The position numbers and the translations under genes were made by a program. DNA of 38,499 bases from Thermoplasmatota archaeon (GTDB lineage: Archaea > Thermoplasmatota > E2 > DHVEG-1): assembly GCA_016930995.1 (NCBI GenBank), contig JAFGFQ010000155.1, forward strand, positions 1 to 38,499, in the 5' to 3' direction. Positions 31,968 through 38,499 of the stretch are shown here, one piece after another (the first letter of the stretch is position 1; each line of letters starts with the position of its first letter). Under the pieces are notes generated by a model that did not search any database, was not told where the DNA came from, and saw only the letters and a program-made list of their open reading frames with translations.

Positions 31968-34481
31968 TTACTGGACCCCGATTACGAAGAAGAGCAGGAC
32001 CGTACCTGTCGCGTTTGCCTTTGCTGCCCCAACCTTCACCGCGATACCGGTTTTTCCCAATCCGATGACGAAATCTCTGATGGTAGTTGATGCACCTGCC
32101 TCAAGCGTGCTTATTGTTCTAGATTTTGTCTTTCCGAAAAACAATAGAGCACCATCCAGGTCGATTGTCCAGGTAAGGTTCGTCAGCGTTACCATTCCAG
32201 TGTTCGTGATCACCGCAGAGACACCAAGGCCTCCTTTGATTTCTATGGTAAGGGTAGGTATCTCCTGCTGGATGATGAAGGAACAATTCTTCTCAGTTTC
32301 AATGTTTCCTGCGGTGTCCACAGAGTAGAACCAGACCGTGTGATTCCCGTTTGCTGAGACGACAAACGGGGTTGTATAGTTTACCCATGCTCCGTCATCG
32401 AGTTTGTAATTCGTATAATCCACACCAGAATCGTCCGTAGCAGTCAAGGTCACCGTCACATCGCTGACATAGACGCCTCCTTGCAGGTCTCCTGTGAGCG
32501 TACAGGTCGTCACCGGTGGCGTCGTATCATTCCCAATGAGAACGACGACCCGCTCAAGAGTGCTAAAGTCGCACCACCCACGCGCGGTGTTATGTCCTTT
32601 CACCCGATAAAAATAGGTGCCGTTGGTCTTCCCCGTGACATCAAAGGAATGCTCAGTGATGGTATTGGAAAGCGTCGTTACAGTCTGAACATCAGCTACG
32701 GGGGTAATATCATCGACATAGAATCCCTCCTGTAAAGTGTTTCCGTCAGTCGCATACCTAAATCGAATGATGAGGGAGTCACCTACGTACTCACTTAAAT
32801 CGTACTCTTTGTACAACCAGCTTCCTGATGATCCAACGAAACTATCCAACATATCGTAAGAGCAGCCATCTCGGCTTACCTCCACAAACGCATAATCATA
32901 ATCGATCTCAGTCATATACCAGCACCAAAACGACAGTTTCATGCCGTTTGTGATAGGGATCGGATAGGTGGTTGTCATCGAAGAGACATCATCGTTTGCA
33001 TACCGTGATTTAAAACTAGTACCTGCTGAGTGATACCGGGATGTTGATAACGCAAATCCATTAAGGGTCCAGAGGCCAGAACCGGATTCCGCATCATCGG
33101 TTGTCAGTGAAAGTCCACTGAGCTCATCAAGCTGGAAGTAATCAGGGTCTGCAGATGGGTTCTGCTCCTCCCAGGAAACCTCATAGTTCCCGTCCGGGTC
33201 ATTTGGGAGTTCATCGATGACTGGTGGCATCACACGAGGTACAACGGTATCTCGGATGTTCTGGGCTTCCTGGAGGAGATATAAGGCGCCTTCACAGTTC
33301 TCTTTACAAATCTGATCGAGATACGTTGTAGAGGGATGGAATGTGGAACATGCTTCGATGCAATACGAAAAGATTGCTTTCCCAAGCACATAATGGCCAT
33401 ATCCATACGCCCATTCACAGGTATCACCGGTCGTCGGGTACAGGGTACAACTCTGCTGGGGAGTATACGTCCCTGAACCAGATTGTTTTGTTATCCGCGA
33501 AGCGATTTGCTGACCGATTTGCATGAGATACGTCCTGTCAGGAGCATAGGATGGTGTGTATCCCCATGGCCACATGACTAGCTCGCTGTACGTATGCCAG
33601 CTGATACAAGCGCTGATATCGTTATGTAAGAAAATATCCCTGATTGCTTGGGTCTCAAGCTCTGAAAACGGGTACGGGCCACAATACACTTCTTCACCAG
33701 GGTCATGCGTCGTTGAACCATCAAAGGAAGACCCCCAGGAACCCCAAGGGTCACCATTACTTGCTCCTGCGTAGTTCCGGTTCAGATCAACACCAATCCC
33801 ACCCGGGTACGGTTTTCTGTTCTTCCGCCAGTCGTTCCCCAGGTCATGACAATAGTAATACCCATCTGGGTTCACAACAGGGATAATCCATATGCGACGG
33901 TTATTCACCAGATTAGTGATCGTGCTGTTACTTCCATACAGAGATGTCAGATTCTTCGCGACATGAAGACTGATTTCGACGGTCGGCCATTCACGCGCGT
34001 GATGAAGACCCATGAAAAACACCCCGGGCTCACCTTCATCCACCCCAGGGTTATCAGAGATCTCCAGACATTTGATACTCCGACCCTCGTAGGTCGTACC
34101 AATTGTCGTAAGACTCGTGATACTCGGATAACTACTTGCGATGGTCTGAAGCATGGATTCGACCTCCGCAAGCGTATGATAAGATCCCATCAACTCGCTG
34201 TGATACGCATTCATATCTGGGATCACGATACTATAGGGAACCTGTTGTGAGGTCAACTCAGTGAGACGATCCGATGGGATGATGATATCGACCCATTCAT
34301 TCTGTCTTTGCGCAACAATCTCAACATCCTCTGGAAGGACGATGTTCCCTGCCGACTGGTCAATCCTGATAAGAGCGGTCGTCGTCCCAGCAGGACTACC
34401 AGAATTCAATCCTGCTGCTGAGAACGACGAAAGCAGAAGAACGACCAGTATTCCAAAACCAATAACTTTTTTTGCTTTCAT
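31968..34481 (-). CDS. Exported M14 zinc carboxypeptidase with C-terminal beta domains
   Basis: This 837-residue protein has a signal peptide (1-23), a short pro-region and an M14 carboxypeptidase domain at about 92-410. Zinc ligands are His161 and Glu164 (HHAREW) and His296 (SWHTYSE). Substrate Arg235 is in DLNRNY, and the catalytic base is Glu376 in CIEACS. A MAM-like/immune-inhibitor-type domain follows (about 455-590), then an FN3-like segment, an OmpL47-type repeat (about 660-735: TATDDSGVDYTNYKLDDGAW), and a final beta domain to residue 837. The extra domains probably bind surfaces or substrate. AGGGGA overlaps the end of the gene upstream, 15 bases away, so the two are co-transcribed. 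Confidence 0.92.
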   Translation of the reverse strand: MKAKKVIGFGILVVLLLSSFSAAGLNSGSPAGTTTALIRIDQSAGNIVLPEDVEIVAQRQNEWVDIIIPSDRLTELTSQQVPYSIVIPDMNAYHSELMGSYHTLAEVESMLQTIASSYPSITSLTTIGTTYEGRSIKCLEISDNPGVDEGEPGVFFMGLHHAREWPTVEISLHVAKNLTSLYGSNSTITNLVNNRRIWIIPVVNPDGYYYCHDLGNDWRKNRKPYPGGIGVDLNRNYAGASNGDPWGSWGSSFDGSTTHDPGEEVYCGPYPFSELETQAIRDIFLHNDISACISWHTYSELVMWPWGYTPSYAPDRTYLMQIGQQIASRITKQSGSGTYTPQQSCTLYPTTGDTCEWAYGYGHYVLGKAIFSYCIEACSTFHPSTTYLDQICKENCEGALYLLQEAQNIRDTVVPRVMPPVIDELPNDPDGNYEVSWEEQNPSADPDYFQLDELSGLSLTTDDAESGSGLWTLNGFALSTSRYHSAGTSFKSRYANDDVSSMTTTYPIPITNGMKLSFWCWYMTEIDYDYAFVEVSRDGCSYDMLDSFVGSSGSWLYKEYDLSEYVGDSLIIRFRYATDGNTLQEGFYVDDITPVADVQTVTTLSNTITEHSFDVTGKTNGTYFYRVKGHNTARGWCDFSTLERVVVLIGNDTTPPVTTCTLTGDLQGGVYVSDVTVTLTATDDSGVDYTNYKLDDGAWVNYTTPFVVSANGNHTVWFYSVDTAGNIETEKNCSFIIQQEIPTLTIEIKGGLGVSAVITNTGMVTLTNLTWTIDLDGALLFFGKTKSRTISTLEAGASTTIRDFVIGLGKTGIAVKVGAAKANATGTVLLFFVIGVQ

Positions 34482-34496
34482 AGTCTCATTTTCCCC

Positions 34497-36389
34497 TTAT
34501 GAATAACCTCTTATTTTTAAACTTGGGTCTCCGAGCAACACAAACTCTTGAACGGTCTTACAGTCAAGCTTCTCATCCATCGGTGGATAAACTGTCAGAT
34601 AATCGATGAGCGCCTGAGTATGTGCCTGACCAAGAATCGTCATGTTGTTCACCCCGTAGTTCTTGAAGAACTGCGTGTTCGCAAACCCTGATAAGAACTG
34701 AGTGCAATCCGGGATGCTATCATTGTTGTAATCACCGGTGGCGAACCAATCAAGACCTGAATACGCCATGGTCGCAATACTCCCACCGTTCTGAATACTC
34801 ATCAGCTTCCAAGCCCAGCATTCCGGTATCCATTCCAACAGGTAGAACTTCCACTGGAAATACTTCAAACCCTCCTGAAGGAACCCTTTGATGATATTAA
34901 AAAGACTGGTGTTGAACTGCCCGTTATGACACCCGCCGCACACCGTGACCGGGAGCTGCTGTCCATTCGTCAATTCTTTCATGTTTTTCACCTGCAATCC
35001 ATTGATCCAGATGCTGTCATTATACGGTGGATGGGTCGACCAGGAATAGGGATTTCCATGCCCATCGAAGAACAGAAATCCGCAGCCAGCACTGATTGCA
35101 TCAATGACATCCTGAGGGCCAGTAAAGTTCCCATTCGACGTCCACAGACGAGTCCCTTCAAAACCGGTCATATACTCCAACGCAAGCTTGTTTTCTTCTT
35201 CCCCCTCGAACCAAGGGTCAGTCGCATTTGGGGCTGAGTCACCACCAACAACCACCATTCTGTTGAACCATTCCTCTCCAGCGGTGGTGTTCTCATACGT
35301 CACAATCTTGTTTACCAGCGTTTTGACTTGTTTAACGTTTTTACAGGCGAGCCGTCCAACAGACACCTCCGGGAACATATCCAGGATGTCTTGTCCCTGA
35401 CTGTTCCACTCGGCAAAAATCCCGTTGTCATTGGAATCCCAGGTCGAAAAATTCCCAAACGCGTCGTAGAGATCCGCAAAGTAGAGGTCTGAGAGATATC
35501 CTCCCTCCCAGTTTTGATCATCATCAAGGTTCGTGTAACGAACCGGGACCCACCATTTTTCTTTCAGGATTCCCCCATATCTCCCACCGACTAACAAGAC
35601 ATAGTCAATTCCCCATTGGTCATATGCATTTTTGATGAAATACTTCATTTCCTCAGCACAATCCCTTCCTTCCGCGGTGAAGTACACCCCATCGCAGATT
35701 TCATCACGAGTCACCAGTTTGGTCGTGACTCCCTTGCTGAGTTTATGGTTCACGAGCGGCTGAAGGGCTTCTGAGAAATCCTTCGGGGCGATTATTATTA
35801 ATGAATATGTATCATTGACGATACGTCCACTTGCTGGCGGTTCATAGATAATAGAAACACGTGCGTTGTCTCTGAAAAGAATTGTATTTTCCCTAAGATT
35901 ATACTGGACGGGGAAGCATCGAACTGTCAGGAAAATAACGTGGTCCTCCCCGGAGACTCCTGCACCGAGATGATAATCAAAGACGTTCTCGGGATACACT
36001 GTTCCGACATTGGTATCTTGTTGCTTGTAGATGATGGTTTTTCCCTCTACGCTCGCCACTGGACTGGGAGTCAACAATGGTCGGTGTTCCAGAGGGTATT
36101 GCTGGGCTTCTGAAAAAGTAACATCCACAGATTGAATCGTGGTCCCAAACGGGAAGGTATACGTGCTGATGAATGCAGGCAGCATCGGTGTGTTCGGTAA
36201 TGAAAGCCATGCGTTTGTGTTATCAACTATGACAAGCGTGCATTCTTCCTTTGTCGTGATTTGAATGTTTGAAAACGAGAGTGTCTCTGTTTTTTCCATT
36301 GATATTTCTTCAGTATTCGTGACTGCTCCTGCCCCCAGTCCACCAAGGACTATGACTGCTATAATTACTATCGATACTATCTTCTTCAT
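34497..36389 (-). CDS. Exported C25 (gingipain-like) peptidase, copy 2
   Basis: This 630-residue protein is the paralogue of the C25 gene at 29987. The signal peptide covers 1-22. YVLLVGGRYGG, EVSVGRLACKN, His444 in FFDGHGN (Asp replaces the Ser before Gly) and Cys487 in VCGGCHNGQ mark the C25 domain, and the end is EFVLLGDPSLKIRGYS. It is the first gene of the likely operon with the M14 carboxypeptidase. AGGGGT precedes the ATG, and a TATA box lies about 55 bases upstream. Confidence 0.92.
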   Translation of the reverse strand: MKKIVSIVIIAVIVLGGLGAGAVTNTEEISMEKTETLSFSNIQITTKEECTLVIVDNTNAWLSLPNTPMLPAFISTYTFPFGTTIQSVDVTFSEAQQYPLEHRPLLTPSPVASVEGKTIIYKQQDTNVGTVYPENVFDYHLGAGVSGEDHVIFLTVRCFPVQYNLRENTILFRDNARVSIIYEPPASGRIVNDTYSLIIIAPKDFSEALQPLVNHKLSKGVTTKLVTRDEICDGVYFTAEGRDCAEEMKYFIKNAYDQWGIDYVLLVGGRYGGILKEKWWVPVRYTNLDDDQNWEGGYLSDLYFADLYDAFGNFSTWDSNDNGIFAEWNSQGQDILDMFPEVSVGRLACKNVKQVKTLVNKIVTYENTTAGEEWFNRMVVVGGDSAPNATDPWFEGEEENKLALEYMTGFEGTRLWTSNGNFTGPQDVIDAISAGCGFLFFDGHGNPYSWSTHPPYNDSIWINGLQVKNMKELTNGQQLPVTVCGGCHNGQFNTSLFNIIKGFLQEGLKYFQWKFYLLEWIPECWAWKLMSIQNGGSIATMAYSGLDWFATGDYNNDSIPDCTQFLSGFANTQFFKNYGVNNMTILGQAHTQALIDYLTVYPPMDEKLDCKTVQEFVLLGDPSLKIRGYS

Positions 36390-36438
36390 ATTTTTACCCC
36401 TTTATTTTCTAATACCTACCGTAACGCAAACGATGATT

Positions 36439-36450
36439 CTTTTTATATGT
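36439..36450 (-). promoter_or_regulatory. TATA box of the C25-M14 operon
   Basis: The minus strand reads ACATATAAAAAG, about 55 bases ahead of the ATG at 36389. The leader of about 30 bases would carry the AGGGGT site. Confidence 0.45.
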
Positions 36451-36656
36451 ATCCCCTGATAGTATTAATTATAGAAATCTGTATTTAAATCTATCCCATG
36501 GGGTGTATCTCGGAGGAAAACAAGGAAGTCGAGAAGATATAAAAAAATCAATTTCGTAACAGAATATTTATGTACAACACTGCTACGAGGATTGTTTTGT
36601 CTGTCAAAGCCATTTTTGTTTTTTAATCTCTATTTTGACGATATACATCCATAATG

Positions 36657-36665
36657 TTTATATCC
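36657..36665 (+). promoter_or_regulatory. TATA box of the 187-residue hypothetical gene
   Basis: TTTATATCC is centred about 29 bases ahead of ATG 36690, which fits a near-leaderless transcript. Confidence 0.45.
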
Positions 36666-36689
36666 TAAAACGCATAATAATTCTGTAGA

Positions 36690-37253
36690 ATGACAAAACA
36701 AAGCAATCGAAAAAGAGAACTTGATTCCCTGCGGAACCAGTGGCGGAAGACCCATCGGACGCTGAATGGAAGAATCATCCTGTACCCCGATAAACCTCCA
36801 GAGCATATCAATGCAAGGGGAAGTAAGCTGTACAACTGGTTCTGGGGAAAAATCCTCCGTGACATAACACCGCAGGAGATTCCTGCGATTGTCTCCGGTC
36901 TGCAGGATGCGATTCACGCGGAGAAAGAACCCCGGAAGATACAGGTACTTCGGACCATGATTGGGATGGCACAGGATGCTTATCAGTTCAAACAACTCGA
37001 GGATATTAAAGACTTCGATACGGAGCTGCAGATTGAGCATAAACCAATTTATAATTCAGATGACGGGGTCATTTATCGAGATGGGCATATCTACACAACT
37101 GATTATAATGAAGATGAAAGTGAGATTCTCCTACGCGATATCGAAGGGATCATCGTCGATGTGTTATCCTCAGAAGACAAGGAGAAGAACCTGTCGCCGT
37201 CCCTCATCCGAAACAACACGTACAAGAACTGGAATTATATGGAGAAAATCTGA
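36690..37253 (+). CDS. Cytosolic hypothetical protein
   Basis: This 187-residue protein has no signal peptide or membrane segment. The N-terminal half is basic with helix-forming text (KRELDSLRNQWRKTHRTLNG, then IPAIVSGLQDAIHAEKEPRKIQVLRTMIGMAQDAYQFKQLEDI). The C-terminal half is acidic and Asp/Tyr-rich (DTELQIEHKPIYNSDDGVIY, DYNEDESEILLRDIEGIIVD). I do not recognise a family. It stands alone, transcribed away from the peptidase island. The TATA box at the right distance and a clean frame argue that it is real. Confidence 0.65.
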   Translation: MTKQSNRKRELDSLRNQWRKTHRTLNGRIILYPDKPPEHINARGSKLYNWFWGKILRDITPQEIPAIVSGLQDAIHAEKEPRKIQVLRTMIGMAQDAYQFKQLEDIKDFDTELQIEHKPIYNSDDGVIYRDGHIYTTDYNEDESEILLRDIEGIIVDVLSSEDKEKNLSPSLIRNNTYKNWNYMEKI

Positions 37254-37419
37254 TTCGCCAACATATAATATAACGAGGAGAAATTTTTTTGTAATTATTT
37301 CATTAGTATAGGTTTTTTTTTGTTGTCTTATAGCATTTGGCGATTTCAGATGGTTTCTTTCCAATCAATTCCAAACAAGATGATAATTCTAATTATACAA
37401 CAATTCCATAATCAGTCAG

Positions 37420-38046
37420 CTATACGAATAAACATTTTGATTTAATGATTTCATCATCATTGGAGTTACCAGCATGATCGTACGCAACAACGTTGAAAGT
37501 GAGAGTTTGTCTACGAGGAACTGGTTTTAAGGTCCATTCATACAAAAATATTGTATCGTTGAATCGAAGCTCTCCATTCAGATAAAAATTCACATATGCT
37601 ATACTACTCATGGGGTCATAAGAATCAGCAGTAACAATGTATTTCTTCCAAAAGAAAAACCCTTTCCTTTGGATACTAACATCAAGGAATGGTTTGTCAA
37701 AATCAGGTACAAACGGACATAAACACTGGTCATTAATCCATTCACTTCCAATTCTCTTATCGTGGTATCGCCACCTAAAAAGAGGGAGTTCACCGCGTTC
37801 AGTGATGTTAAATGGTCAATTAAACGGTATCCAAGACTCATTCAACCATGATTGTATATCAGTGACATTTATCGAATCGTAAATGAAAGATACAATTAAA
37901 GGGCTTATATACCATCCGTTTCGGCCTGGTGTCCCTTTAAAAATAGGGTAACAATCATCCGATTGGTTAAAACTACCAGTGATTGGAGTAACCGCTATCC
38001 CAACGAACAAGAGAATGATCCCAAGTGCCAACCATTTCCGTTTCAT
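37420..38046 (-). pseudogene. Secreted OmpL47-like protein gene interrupted by an in-frame TGA
   Basis: Starting at ATG 38046, the frame encodes a signal peptide (MKRKWLALGIILLFVGIAV...) and then TPGRNGWYISPLIVSFIYD. It meets TGA at 37818-37816 after SWIPFN. The same frame continues open after the stop, reading PFNITERGELPLFRWRYHDK and ending FNVVAYDHAGNSN...KCLFV with TAG at 37422-37420. Total is 209 codons with one internal stop. The pattern W..F(N)-x-PFNITERGEL matches OmpL47-type repeats, where small residues usually precede PF; one change from GGA (Gly) to TGA explains the stop. It overlaps the gene fragment upstream by ATGA. Confidence 0.75.
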
Positions 38047-38429
38047 TGAATTACCTCAATATCACCGAAAAATGCAGCTTTGACAAGAAATCTCCCCACA
38101 TATCCAGTATAATTATTTGGAAGTATCAAATTCTGGAATAGATACAACCCAGGTTTGATAGAGGCTGGGCGAGTTGGATTTTGAATACTTGCACAGCTAT
38201 TCAATCCAGCGTTATCGTATACATAGATATATTGACTATCTGGTGTTTTCTTTGGTATTATACTAATAAATGTCAATAGAGAATAAAATTTCACGTAATC
38301 ATCTGTTATTTCTCGATTTCGGATGAATCCTCTGATATTACATCTGTCTGTTAAATATCCGTAATAAATTGATTCATAATAAGGACCTGGACCTATAATA
38401 GTTTCATGGAGTAGGGGCTGTAGAAATCC
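38043..38429 (-). pseudogene. 5'-truncated secreted-protein gene remnant
   Basis: This frame is open from a TAA at 38432-38430 to a TGA at 38045-38043 but has no ATG. The only common start is GTG 38294, with no ribosome binding site, and protein-like sequence extends upstream of it (ETIIGPGPYYESIYYGYLTD, then RGFIRNREITDDYVKFYSLL). The C-terminal part, PASIKPGLYLFQN and YTGYVGRFLVKAAFFGDIEV, looks like an extracellular beta domain. The N terminus is missing or lies in another place beyond a break near 38430. It is probably a partner of the gene downstream, with which it shares an ATGA overlap. Confidence 0.55.
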
Positions 38430-38465
38430 TTAATTTTTAAAATAACTATCATCCCACCCATAGGA

Positions 38466-38489
38466 GGTGAGACGGGGATGCGCCTCACC
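38466..38489. repeat. Hairpin at the right edge
   Basis: GGTGAG (38466-38471) pairs with CTCACC (38484-38489). The loop contains GGGATGC (38475-38481), part of the box found in elements A and B. It sits just beyond the point where the truncated gene loses its frame. Confidence 0.3.
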
Positions 38490-38499
38490 AGTATAATTA

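Larger units (their letters stand above)
36390..36689. other. Divergent intergenic region upstream of the C25-M14 operon
   Basis: This stretch holds the TATA box of the C25 operon (36439-36450) and that of the plus-strand hypothetical gene (36657-36665). Otherwise it is AT-rich with no protein frame or RNA structure I can support. Confidence 0.5.

Noticed and set aside
37816..37818. TGA read as selenocysteine
   Set aside because: The flanking residues fit a Gly in an OmpL47-like repeat, there is no redox motif, and the neighbour gene is also broken.
1..38499. CRISPR array, integrase or complete insertion sequence
   Set aside because: I saw no regularly spaced repeats, transposase or integrase frames anywhere in the window.

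Overview
The window looks like a piece of a euryarchaeal genome, most likely a protein-degrading member of the Thermoplasmatota (the Marine Benthic Group D / Thermoprofundales type would fit). Archaeal markers are Alba, PurS, archaeal Pelota, RqcH/NEMF, a ThiD-ThiN fusion, an UPF0200 kinase, two tRNA genes that appear to carry bulge-helix-bulge introns, and TATA boxes 24-29 bases ahead of many start codons (leaderless or near-leaderless transcripts). GTG and TTG starts are frequent. The lineage is inferred from gene content, not from a search.

Layout. 1-3.9 kb: a small secreted protein, alba, thiDN, a methyltransferase and a 37-residue gene, all on the minus strand. 4.3-6.8 kb: iorAB (plus), which oxidises aryl pyruvates from aromatic amino acids. 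6.9-10.1 kb: purL, purS and an UPF0200 kinase (minus). 10.1-10.8 kb: tRNA-Leu(UAG) with a 20-base canonical intron (minus), a small CxxC protein, and an initiator tRNA-Met (plus) whose acceptor stem appears to be split by a 35-base intron. 10.8-18.6 kb: a DUF1624 membrane protein, dus, purM, a lipoprotein, thiL, an exported caspase-like peptidase, an AmrS-type radical SAM enzyme and a membrane-anchored protein of unknown function. 18.6-21.6 kb: pelA-rqcH, a ribosome-rescue pair in one operon. 21.7-36.4 kb: an exported-peptidase island with two M28, three C25 (gingipain-like), one M14 and one unusually exported C15 peptidase; a single-domain response regulator and an HTH-PAS-PAS protein lie inside it, divergently oriented. 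36.7-38.5 kb: a hypothetical gene followed by decaying secreted-protein genes.

Functional reading: extracellular C25, M28, M14 and C15 enzymes would digest detrital protein, pyroglutamate caps would be removed outside the cell, and imported amino acids would be fermented through ferredoxin oxidoreductases such as IorAB. The rest is housekeeping: purine synthesis, thiamine salvage, tRNA modification and ribosome quality control.

The most unusual observations are the initiator tRNA-Met acceptor-stem intron (with C33 in its anticodon loop), two related hairpin elements in the two largest intergenic gaps with different arm sequences that still pair, and an in-frame TGA in a secreted-protein gene near the end.
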